Notes under the pieces: model-generated
What the model was told of the DNA's origin: nothing
Databases searched by the model: none
The model's input: only the letters and a program-made list of their open reading frames with translations
NCBI GenBank assembly: GCA_947561395.2
Contig: OX387183.1
Location: 36,010,853-36,074,852, forward strand
Source of the DNA: Buxus sempervirens
Lineage: Eukaryota > Streptophyta > Magnoliopsida > Buxales > Buxaceae
Length of the DNA stretch: 64,000 bases
Direction: 5' to 3'
Position numbers and translations under genes: made by a program
Shown: in pieces, positions 13,772 to 23,120 of the stretch
How the letters are laid out: each line of letters begins with the position of its first letter
Position numbering within the stretch: position 1 is the first letter of the stretch

Positions 13772-15736
13772 ATGGATTTTGCACGGGAGAAGGAGCGGGC
13801 AGATGATGTCACTGACGTGCCGACAGATATAGATCCGGTAAGGCACTCCATTGCATTATTTCTTTTATTTTACACATTCTTCTATACATCTCCTTTCATC
13901 AATATTTTTTCATTGTCATAGGTATTACGGTGTCATATTGTTCGTATGATCGGGTTTGCCCGTGACTTCACACAGCATTGTACCGACTTTGCCCCCTCTT
14001 TAAGCCACTCCCAGCCACATCCACCTCCAGATGCCGAGCCCGACCGGCCTTCTTGTGATGATGTGCCTCCTCCACCACCTCCAGATGCCGATGGCACGGT
14101 TGATGCACACCCAGATTTTCCATCGCCTCCTTTTGCTGGAAGTGTACCACACAATGAACCCGCGACTACATCTGAGGGTCCAAGTACTATGCAGTCTTGT
14201 CCCAGAGGTAGAGGGAAGCGAGTAAAGCACATTGCACAGAAATTGAGGTCCCCTTTGTCGAGACGCATAGATTCCCCCCATTACATGATCCAGAGACAAA
14301 AGCGTGGATGTATGCCATGACAGGGGGGTCGCCGATGTAAGTATATATCTTCTGTGATTGATAGCAATTAAGAGATTTACACCATTCAATATTGTGTTCA
14401 TAGTTGGTTGTTGTTTTTTTTTTTTTTTTTTTTTTTTTTTGGCCTTATAAGTGGAATTGACGCATGCAGGGAAAAACTTGTTGATTTCGGTGTTTGCTAT
14501 GCGACTCGAGGCGAGCTAGTTGGTCTTTTTCCACGAGGAAGGATTAGCGACCTGGTAAGTTTTTTGTATTGAAAATTGTATCATTTGTTTTAGGTTACAA
14601 AGGTACTTGGATTAGGTTTCTCACTAAGGTGACTATGGAATAGGTTATTCACATGTATGTGATTGCCCGTGTCAAATCTACGCAGGAACATGCATCAACT
14701 ATCCGTCGTCACTATATTACACCCTACACATCTGTATGTATACAGGATTGTATGTTAGGACGCTTACAATAAATAATTATCAATGCATATGGAGTACTAC
14801 AGCAGACTAATATATTATACTTGTGGTTTACAGGGTGCAATCCTAAAAGGAACATTGACTGTAGAAGATGGTGTACAAAGTCAATTTTCACGAGATGTTC
14901 TAGGATGTAGTTTGCTTCGATGTCATATGGTATGATAAACTTTGAATATTTTATTACTCTCTCTTACATAATTATTAACGCCTAGTACACCTTGTATTGT
15001 CATTTGATAGGTTTTCCTACCGATCTTGAGGAGGAGCCATTGGTTCCTGGTTGTTTTGAACATCAAGGAGCAGCGGGTCGAAGTGCTAGATTCGATATCG
15101 AAGAATCGGCCTAATGATTATCATGCCGTATCAGCGAAATTGGTATGTAAAGAACTATATAGTTTCAATGTATTATATAATTTGATATTGAATGGTTCAA
15201 TTTTCATTGCAGACAAAGTTTTTTGCAAAAGTCTTTGAGGAGCTTAAACCTGGCTGTGACAAGAGAGTGCAGGAGTGGTCACTGCTGCCTGTGTCCGTAC
15301 CCTGTCAACATAGTTCGTAAGTTCCCAACTTTATCACTCATATGTTACCATAAGTTACATGAGCATAGATATGATATTGGATAATGCCCTTAGGTTTCTT
15401 ACTTGGTTATTTCCATTGACCCCCAATAACACCCGTATTTTCCAGTTATTTGCCATGTCTACCTTGTCCTGATCTGTTCCATTTGTTGTGTAGTGACGAT
15501 TGTGGTGTATTTGTAATGAAGTTCATGTAATATTGGGATGGGCATCAATTGTCGACTAGGTTTGTGCAGGCAAGTATATATTTTCCTATGCAACTTGATG
15601 TGGTTAAGACTTACACATTTTTTTTATAGCAAGTGTTTCATTTAAATTGTAATAGGAAAATATTGGACACTTTCAGAAGGAATTGGTAGCATACCTGATG
15701 CTCCACCCTGCAAATGAAATCAAGTACCCGTACTAA
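13772..15736 (+). pseudogene. Ulp1-like (C48) SUMO-type cysteine protease gene of the MULE, one premature stop
   Basis: Nine exons join at consensus sites: 13772-13837, 13922-14336, 14470-14554, 14644-14733, 14834-14929, 15011-15142, 15213-15316, 15494-15569 (GC donor) and 15656-15736. Catalytic elements are in order: His in SHWFLVV, Asp in VEVLDS, Gln in VPCQ and Cys in DDCGVFVMKF. The product ends KYPY-stop just before a solo LTR. Family role (known): Ulp1 proteases cleave SUMO or related modifiers, and MULE versions are of unclear use. Defects: an in-frame TAA at 15528-15530 between KFM and YWDG, and a reading-frame change around 14205-14265 in the proline-rich second exon. Exons 1-2 parallel the last exons of the minus-strand mobile-domain gene (…IDP, then a helical segment), so the gene may have lost an N-terminal mobile domain. 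Confidence 0.85.
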
Positions 15737-15744
15737 TTGAGAAG

Positions 15745-15749
15745 CTTAA
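15745..15749. repeat. 5-bp target duplication of the family B solo LTR (left)
   Basis: CTTAA sits just before TGTAATGCCC. The same five bases follow the LTR end at 18682-18686. It lies nine bases after the Ulp1 stop codon, within the presumed 3' UTR. Confidence 0.9.
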
Positions 15750-18681
15750 TGTAATGCCCCGAACCCGGGTCTATGGAAAACAAGCACCAAACCCGAATCC
15801 GAAGTGATACTGGGCCCAAAGCTACTAATTACCAAACATTTAAATTCAACAAATTCCATTAATTATCAGAGTGCGGAAAATTAAAACATTAATTTCATCA
15901 ATATGCGTGGCTAACTATAACCATCAAACTAACTCATCAATATAAATTCATAAATTTGGTAAATGGGTTTTCTAACACACTTTCTCTCATATTCAATTAA
16001 ATCATAAACTATCTATCAAGTTACATCTATATCAACCTCTAATAGAAAGATCTAAACTAAATAAGAAAGATCCTCAGCTCAGTAATCTGCAACTTCCCCT
16101 AGAGTCAACCCCAAGGACGCTCTCACGTGGAACAGCTGAAAAATAAGATAAGGAAGTAGGGTGAGATACAACTATCTCAGTGGGTAACACATGCATGCTA
16201 GAAACAGTTTTTATATATAAAAGTAATCATTCATGCACGATAAAACAATCGGGTAGTCACGGTCGATAATAAGAACGAGTAATCATCATACGAAACCAAC
16301 ATTTATTCAGTGCTTGAGATAAAAAGAGTTTATTGTGTAACCTTCATTTCAATTAGAAAGGCAACGTATTATAAATCTCATCTAAAGGATTTTCCAATTC
16401 ACTGCAAGTATTGTTTTCCTACAATAATTCTATAATTAATTCATGGCTCATTTATATTCTATTTTAGAGTCAATCAAATCAAGTCACAGCTAAACCGTTT
16501 AATCAAACTCTTCTGATTCAAATGTAGATCATGTCATTCAAAATTAATAGTAAATCTCAATCTGATAACAACATTCTCACATGTAAGATGCAATCACGTA
16601 GTAATCACATCTACCCTACATGAGGTCTCTCCCGCAGGAGTCATCACATCTCACCCGCAGATGGTCACATCTCACCCGCAGGTGGTAATCACATATATCT
16701 CCCTTGTGGGATGCAATCACATCGTGATTACATCTCCCCCACAAGAGGTCACATCTCTCCCACAGGAGGTCACATATCTCCCATGTGGGATGCAATCCAA
16801 TCAGGATCACAGCTCCTCTAACAGGAGGTCTCATCTCACCCGCAGGTGGTCACATATCTCCCCTGTGGGATGCAATCCAATCAGGATCACATCTCCCCCA
16901 ACAGGAGGTCTCATCTCACCCGCAAGTGGTCACATATACATCTCTCTTGTGGGATGCAATCACATCATGAATACATCTCCCCCACAAGAGGTCTCTCCCG
17001 CAGGAGTTACACATCTCACCCGCAGGTGGTCTCATATCTCATCCGCAGATGGTACAATCTCTTATAGCCATCATGGCATTCAGTCCACAGTCCAATTATA
17101 TTTTGAGAAGAAATTTACCTATATAGAATCCTTGTAATCATTTCAAGTGAATTTGATCCTCTTTAAACCCCAAATTGTACTAAATCATAGAACAATGTGG
17201 TTAAATATCTAATATGAACTTTTTAGTGTAATTGGCCTTCAGAGACACCTTAAGAATAATCTTAGAGAAGTGTTACAAATGGTGGAAATCAAATATCCTA
17301 TTTTATAATGATTTGGAACTAAGAATGTCATAAAGTTCTCAAAATATATTTTGGATGAGTGGAATAGTCTTAGGATCCCTAATAAGGTTACCATACCAAA
17401 AATCAATCGATTCTGAAATAAAAAGTTTCGGACCCCAAAAATATTCTAAGTCTGGTTTAAAACGTTGACGTTTTGATATATAATTTTTCTAGACAAATCT
17501 ACAAGGAGTTTCGGGCTCAAATTTTGGTTGTAGTCTATTGAAGGGTAAACACATCTCCTAGAATTTTATGGGCTCCTGTATCACTCATCTGGGTATCAAA
17601 CCCAAAACAGGCTTTTTGATAAAAACCGGGAAAACTGGAAATTTAGGCATGAGCTGGAAAGTTGACTTTTTATTGGTTGGGAATTGGACCTTGGAAGTAT
17701 TTTTATTGGTTCCAAATGGGGGGTAAAACCTTATTTACATGTAAAGACTTAAGTAAATTGAGCAATAAATACACAGGACATTTACTTAAATGTCTTTCAG
17801 GTAAATAAGGGTGCTGTGTAGGGAGGCTCAGGTTATTTGGAAAAGGGTTGGAGAAGAAAAGGGGATGAAAAACTGTCGAAATTGCATTTTTTTTGTTAGA
17901 GCGCCTAGGATCGCCTAGGCGGTCAAAGGTCAGCGGTAGTTAGTTTTTGATCGCCAACGATACGTCTTCAAGCGATCTTCGGCGGTCTCAAATTTTACAC
18001 TAGCGCTGAGGATCGCCGAGCGCAGAGAGGTAGGCGGTCTCCCAAAAACGAACATACAATGTTTAAAAATCTGATTTTTCATGTCCAGGATGATTCTAAC
18101 ATAATTATATGATTGATATCAAGCTAAATACATGTATATACAACACTAAAACATGCAACACAATCGATTAACCTCCAGAACACAAAACGAAACGAAAATC
18201 GGTGCTACCTACCTCTGTTCATGCGTTTCACTCCTCCTCCGAACAGCGACTAACACAGACGCCAAGCAATGCTCAGGAGATGAAAACTCAAGCCTTTCTC
18301 TCTCTCCCTTCTTCTTCTTCTTCTCTTCTTCTTTCGGTAGTTCCCAGTCGCTCTTTGGTCTTGCGGCTGTTGAATACCAAACAAATACACAAAGTATTCC
18401 CAGCGTCTCTGTTAGGGCTAATACCATACTTATTTATATATATGATTCCACACAACACACTTGCATCAAACACAACGCACTCGCCCAATCAAAATACAAC
18501 TATTTTAAAATTTTAATCTTACCGCGATGACTCACAATCAAATGGTCTAATCTACGCCAAACTCCTGATCCCCACTAATTATAATATCACCTACAATAAG
18601 ATATTATTTCCATCCATAATAATCCTCAAAAATATTAATTATTATTTTATTTTAATATTTGGGAAAATTCGAGGTTTTACA
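15750..18681 (+). mobile_element. Complete family B solo LTR, 2932 bp
   Basis: It starts TGTAATGCCCCGAACCCGGG and ends GAGGTTTTACA, so it has TG…CA termini, and it is flanked by a perfect CTTAA duplication. No internal retroelement coding is present, so it is a solo LTR left by LTR-LTR recombination. It carries a minisatellite (16605-17060). Around 17880-18060 are gatcgcc/aggcggt palindromic words. The 18150-18430 part contains several short open frames in different frames, which I take as chance. It inserted into the MULE after the MULE's own insertion or during its history. Confidence 0.92.
16605..17060 (+). repeat. Degenerate minisatellite in the family B solo LTR
   Basis: Short units such as cacatctcacccgcaggtggt and cacatatctcccctgtggga alternate. 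They form higher-order units of roughly 100-110 bases that each include gtgggatgcaatc. Several units contain short inverted words (cctgtggga/tcccacagg). Open frames here on both strands simply reflect the repeat. Confidence 0.85.
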
Positions 18682-18686
18682 CTTAA
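18682..18686. repeat. 5-bp target duplication of the family B solo LTR (right)
   Basis: CTTAA directly after the LTR terminus TTTTACA, identical to 15745-15749. Confidence 0.9.
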
Positions 18687-18714
18687 ACCTTCCTGAGAAT
18701 CTTTTCTTTCTCCA

Positions 18715-18905
18715 GGTCCTGCTCAAGAACGTGTAGGTGTAATGGGGATTTTTGATACAGCAGCAAGAGCATTAAGACCTGGTGGTGTTCTTTGTAACAT
18801 GGCAGAAAGTATGTGGCTCCATACACACCTTATTAAAGATATGATATCTATTTGCCGTGAAACATTCAAATATGTTCATTCGTTGCTTGGGCAAGTGTTC
18901 CAACA
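18715..18905 (+). pseudogene. Captured exon of spermine/spermidine synthase
   Basis: After an intron-like acceptor (ttttctttctccag) the reading GPAQERVG…[20 protein letters not shown] followed by [15 protein letters not shown] matches the conserved core of plant spermidine/spermine synthases, which transfer an aminopropyl group from decarboxylated SAM to polyamines. After ETFK the frame slips: the expected AWASVP appears one base out of register and then decays. Only this exon with part of the upstream intron is present, so it is a genomic fragment and not a retrocopy. It lies between the solo LTR and the minisatellite inside the MULE, consistent with gene capture. Confidence 0.82.
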
Positions 18906-19119
18906 TGGTTATGCTGATAATTTTTTCCATTCACTATCCTTGCTATTTTTCTGTTTGAACTTTTTACGAGTTGTAATTTACAATTACTAAGGGTTCCAAG
19001 GGCAAAACGCAATCCATTGGCCTCGGTTCCTTTTAAATTTTTATGATATTGAATGAAATTTTATTAGTGTTTATCCCGAGTCAACAGTTTGCGATTACAT
19101 GTTTATCCAAAGTCAGCAG

Positions 19120-19945
19120 TGATCTCAAAACTAGCTCGTGTCCAACGGATCCTTGGCTCGAGTCCTCGTAAAATAGCTCGAGTCCCACGTATCCTTAGCT
19201 CTAGTCCCACGTATGATAGCTCAAGTCCCACGTATCCTTAGCTCGAGTCCCACTTCTCCTTAGTCCCATGTAAAATAGCTCGACTCCTACGTATACTTAG
19301 CTCGAGTCCCACGTAAAATAGCTCGAGTCTCGCGTATCCTTAGCTCGAGTCCCGCGTAAAATAGCTCGAGTCCTACGTATCCTTAGCTCGAGTCCCACGT
19401 ATACTTAGCTCGAGTCCCGCCTAAAATAACTCGAGTCCCGTGCATCCTTAGCTCGAGTCCCACGTAAAATGGCTAGAATCCCATGTAAAATATCTTGAGT
19501 CCCACTTAAAATAGCTCGAGTCCCACGTATCCTTAACTCGAGTCCCACGTAAAACAGCTTGAGTCCCACTTAAAATAGCTCGAGTCCCGCGTATCCTTAG
19601 CTCGAGTCCCGCGTAAAATAGCTCGAGTCCCACGTATCCTTAGCTCGAGTCCCATGTAAGATAGGTCGAGTCCAACGTATCCTTAGCTCGAGTCCCACGT
19701 AAAATAACTCGAGTCCCGCGTATCCTTAGCTCGAGTCCCACGTAAAATAGCTCGAGTCCCACATATACTTAGCTCGAGTCCCACTTATCCTTTGCTCGAG
19801 TCTCGCGTAAAATAGCTCAAGTCCCACGTATCCTTAGCTCGAGTCCCATGTAAGATAGCTCCAACGTATCCTTAGCTCGAGTCCTGCGTAAAATAACTCG
19901 AGTCCTGCGCATCGTTAGCTCGAGTCCCACGTAAAATACTACTAA
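19120..19945 (+). repeat. Minisatellite of about 21-22 bp units, often alternating
   Basis: Dozens of units of the form tagctcgagtcccacgta, followed alternately by tcct or aaaa, form a dimer of about 43 bases. Units vary by a few substitutions (gcg for acg, ctt for gta). The core contains CTCGAG (XhoI-type) palindromes. Open frames across it (for example on the minus strand) are repetitive and not genes. Confidence 0.93.
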
Positions 19946-20117
19946 AAGTCCTATGTTGGTGTGCTTGAGTCGTACATCAAGTACGGTCGAGTCCTTAGTA
20001 AATAGGTCAAGTCCCCTCATATTTTTGGCGCTCGCATCTCCTAATACAACCAACGTGTTTCATGTGGGCCTGCCTTCCGAATTGTTTATAAATACGAGTG
20101 TTTCAAGCGAGTCAATT

Positions 20118-20816
20118 ATGCGCTACACTCTGTGTGAAGGAAGAATGGAAGTTTCGCCAAAGGCTACCGATCCCCACGCTCAAGTCCCATGTTCATACGG
20201 GAAAGGGATGCTTAAAAGAAAACTCTCCCACACCTCACGTAATCCAGGGCGCTATTTTTTCACTTGTCCATCGTCTGTAAATATGCACTTTTACGAATCT
20301 GGCCATTCAACTATTATAAGACTGTCTAAATTAAATGCATTATTTCTTACAGGGCAATGGTGGGAATGGATGTGGGTATTTTGTTTGGTGCGATGAGTTA
20401 TTTCTGTGTGAATGTGGGAGGGGACCATGTCGTGTGTTAACCGTAAAAACTCCAACAAACAAAGGGAGAAGATTTTACCAATGTCCTTTTGAAGTATGTG
20501 TGAAGTTGTATAGCACTCGAATACGTTCCTCCCACATGAGATATTTTGCAAAATAGGGACTTCCTAATTGAGCTTCATGTCATTGTATTTCCAGGGCGAA
20601 CAAAGTTGCCATTTCTTCTCCTGGTTGAACGAAGGTGGGGTAGAAAAGGGTGAATCGTCGAATTCATGCGATGCAGAAAACACTGAACAAAGACAGCCAA
20701 GGGCATGGGAACTAGAACGACGGCTATTGCAGGAGGAGCGTGACCATGCGAGAAGGAAGTCCGACATATACCGTGAGTTGCTTCACGACATTGACAAAGT
20801 TAAACTGGACGAATGA
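20118..20816 (+). CDS. Double GRF-type zinc-finger protein, 173 aa, carried inside the MULE
   Basis: Three exons, 20118-20276, 20353-20493 and 20595-20816, join in phase 0 with GT-AG borders and no stop. GRF finger 1 is CSYGKGMLKRKLSHTSRNPG, then RYFFTCPSS, then GCGYFVWCDE after the first intron. Finger 2 is CECGRGPCRVLT…NKGRRFYQCPFE, then QSCHFFSWLNE after the second intron. The tail (about residues 125-173) is charged and helical (WELERRLLQEERDHARRKSD), likely a coiled coil. GRF fingers bind single-stranded nucleic acid in proteins such as topoisomerase 3 and APEX2/NEIL3; small plant GRF proteins are mostly uncharacterised. Met at 20118 is chosen as the first in-frame Met; Met 20145 is an alternative. 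Finger 1 has Cys-Ser-Tyr where Cys-x-Cys is usual, so its first ligand pair may be altered. Confidence 0.78.
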
Positions 20817-21359
20817 GTTGGTTTACCAGTGATTAAGATGCATGTTTGGTGTGGTTATCGTTGAGTTTTGGTTAAAAAGTGCTACTAAAAGTAGTTTTAT
20901 TTGGTCAGACAATTTCCTAGTAAATATTATTGTAATATGTAACTAAAGACCATGTATGAGAACCTAAAAAGTAGTTTTATTTCCATTTTCATGAAAAAGA
21001 ACATTATGTTTGATACAATGTTCACATTCACTAAAGGTTTTATGAAAAAGAACTTACATCATATAGTCCCCAAAAAATAGGAATAAAGGAAAAAGTGAAA
21101 ATGGAGGCCTCAATCACTCTTCATTAGTTAACTGTAATTAATGAGTAGAGCTGGTGATAAATCTTATACTTGTTGAAATTACGAGGTGCCTATTAACCAT
21201 GGGTGTAAACTATTTCCCAACATTTAGGAAGCAAAAACTAGAGCACATGAAGCAAGAACTGCCAACAGAACATCTAGTATTTCACAAAGCTAGTGTTCTT
21301 CTGAGCCTTTCCCAAAATTGTGAAAACGCTACCCCTGTATAAGTCCAGTGTTCTTCTGA
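20817..21359. other. No recognised gene
   Basis: This is the downstream flank of the GRF gene, AT-rich. A 20-base phrase, agtgttcttctgagcctttc, occurs at 21291 and again near 21349, marking a small local duplication at the edge of the anthranilate synthase fragment. Confidence 0.4.
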
Positions 21360-21425
21360 GCCTTTCATCAGGATGACTGTCAGCAACAATACCGGCTCCA
21401 CTTTGAATGTAAGCAATCCATTCTC
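21360..21425 (-). pseudogene. Captured C-terminal fragment of anthranilate synthase alpha subunit
   Basis: The minus strand reads WIAYIQSGAGIVADSHPDE (from about 21419), matching the conserved W-x-A-x-x-Q-x-GAGIVADS-x-P-x-x-E motif of anthranilate synthase component I (chorismate to anthranilate, tryptophan pathway, plastid). After this the reading diverges from the family. The VTGEL…SGAPK exon lies about 460 bases upstream in gene order (21887-21973), but the intervening family exons are missing. Confidence 0.7.
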
Positions 21426-21886
21426 AACGCGTAATTAGGTCCCTGTATCACAATTGAAGCTCACATTCATAAATGCAACAGGTACCACCCAAAAAAAAAA
21501 AAACAAAGAAAGTGTTTCTTTTACCATCTTAGGATCTCACAATCTCAATACATAACACCAATTTTCAAACACCAAACAATGGAAAACTAGGATCTCGTTC
21601 AATGGAACCGAAATCTTGATGAGTCCCACCCGTTCAATATCAACAGGAAAGGACTTCCGAATGAGTAATTGATCATATGAACATAAATATTTCAAAGAAT
21701 CATTTTTATTCAAACTAATGAATTCTCTACAAGTCAGCCAACTTAATCCTAGCATTATAATACCTCGGGGCTAAAGAAACAAAAATCAAAGATGTGTGCC
21801 CATTCATAGGTAAGCCAATTCAACTTTTGGACAAATACCACTTGGAGATAGGACATTTAGTCAAGAATAAATCACAGACTACAAAC

Positions 21887-21973
21887 CTTTGGTGCTCCAC
21901 TAACTGTTCCCACAGACAAAGCTGCACGCAAGGCATCCCAGCTAGTAAGATGATCAAGCAACTCCCCTGTAAC
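21887..21973 (-). pseudogene. Captured exon of anthranilate synthase alpha subunit
   Basis: This is a clean 87-base exon between a cag acceptor and a GTTTGT donor. The 29 residues read [20 protein letters not shown] then VGTVSGAPK, which is a signature block of plant anthranilate synthase alpha (chorismate-binding fold). It has no stop. With the fragment at 21360 it shows that a piece of a plant gene, introns included, resides in the MULE on the minus strand. Confidence 0.85.
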
Positions 21974-22192
21974 CTGCAAAACGTAAAATGATAATGGCCA
22001 TTAAAAAATCCTCTTATACAATAAAATGTAACATTTGTCCACTCATATGAAATTAAAATGACAATCTCCTCAAAAAAAGGTCATTGTAATTTCAGCCTTA
22101 TCCCCAACTATTTGAGGGTGGGAAATTACAAGAATCTCTTGACACTGTTTCACTCAATTGGAAGGTCTATCCTCTCCACCAAATCTTTTGAG

Positions 22193-22197
22193 GCTAG
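22193..22197. repeat. 5-bp target duplication of the family A solo LTR (left)
   Basis: GCTAG directly before TGTAAGCACC; repeated at 25613-25617. Confidence 0.9.
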
Positions 22198-22659
22198 TGT
22201 AAGCACCTCATTTTTGCACCCCCGGAAATGCAAACCCTAGTTGAAAAGTCAAACCCCGAGGGGTGAAAAGTTGACTTTTTGATCAAGTGATAATTGACCG
22301 CCTTGCTTTATCTCAGTGGATAGAAAATCCCAACATGGTTCCAACGCAACTGAGTTTGCTGGAATCGAAGTCCGGATAAAGGATCTATGAGCCGGTCAAA
22401 CTTGAAGGGGAGCAGAAAGTTGACTTTTTGCACAACCCCGAATCAACTGCTTAACCCTACGCCAATGGATAGAGGGCTCTGATACGATTCTAACGCAATT
22501 GAGTTCGCCTGAATCAGAGTTCGGATGAAGAAGATGTAAGCAGTTGAAGTTCTAGGGCAGCAGTGCTGGAAAACTACACGTGGCAAAAGTCTGCACACGT
22601 GACAAGCAGCAGAGCAAAAAGGTTTCAGGGATTAAATCTGTAATTACCCAAATCAATGA

Positions 22660-22890
22660 AAAATATCTCAATGGTAAAGCTGCAGATATCCAAGGGTATC
22701 AGGGACTAGATCCATAAGTATCCAAACTTGAGAAAATATCCCAGGGACCAATCTGTAAATATCCAAAAGTATCAGGGACTAAATATGTAAATATCCAAAG
22801 TATCAAGGACTAAATCTGTAAATATCCAAAAGTATCAGGGACTAAATCCGTAAATATCCAAAGTATCAGGGACCAATCCACAAATACCGA
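22660..22890 (+). repeat. Tandem 35-40 bp repeats in the family A solo LTR
   Basis: Units of the form agtatcagggactaaatctgtaa followed by atatccaa recur about six times with substitutions. They precede the CT microsatellite. Confidence 0.8.
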
Positions 22891-22919
22891 GATTTGCTCA
22901 TGATTGATGTCTCCTATGG

Positions 22920-22943
22920 GTATGCATGGGCATCATCCATGCA

Positions 22944-22981
<38 letters not shown>

Positions 22982-23120
22982 CCACATGGGCATGCATCAT
23001 CCTCATTCATGCATGCATCTCTCTCTCTCTCTCTCCCACATGGGCATACATCATCATCCATGCATGCAACACTATCTCTCTCTCTCTCTCTCCCATGATG
23101 GTTGTCCCCCATGCATGCAT
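22920..23120 (+). repeat. Compound microsatellite: CATGCATG words and (CT)n runs
   Basis: Three blocks each join catgcatgc or similar, a (ct)6-13 run, and cccacatgggcat. The layout suggests tandem duplication of a microsatellite-bearing unit of about 60 bases. The Leu-Ser-rich open frames here come from the CT runs. Confidence 0.9.

Noticed and set aside
16605-17060. Repeat array considered as a CRISPR-like structure or coding repeat protein
   Set aside because: Units are degenerate and lack unique spacers of constant length, the setting is a plant LTR, and all frames across it are repeat by-products.
18153-18530. Overlapping short frames (about 60-125 codons) as possible genes
   Set aside because: They lie within the complete family B solo LTR, have no recognisable motif, and occur in several frames at once.
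22181-22189. A third AAATCTTTT inside the MULE, next to the family A solo LTR
   Set aside because: It is not adjacent to any MULE terminus and lies just before the LTR's own GCTAG duplication. A 9-mer of this AT-rich composition can recur by chance.
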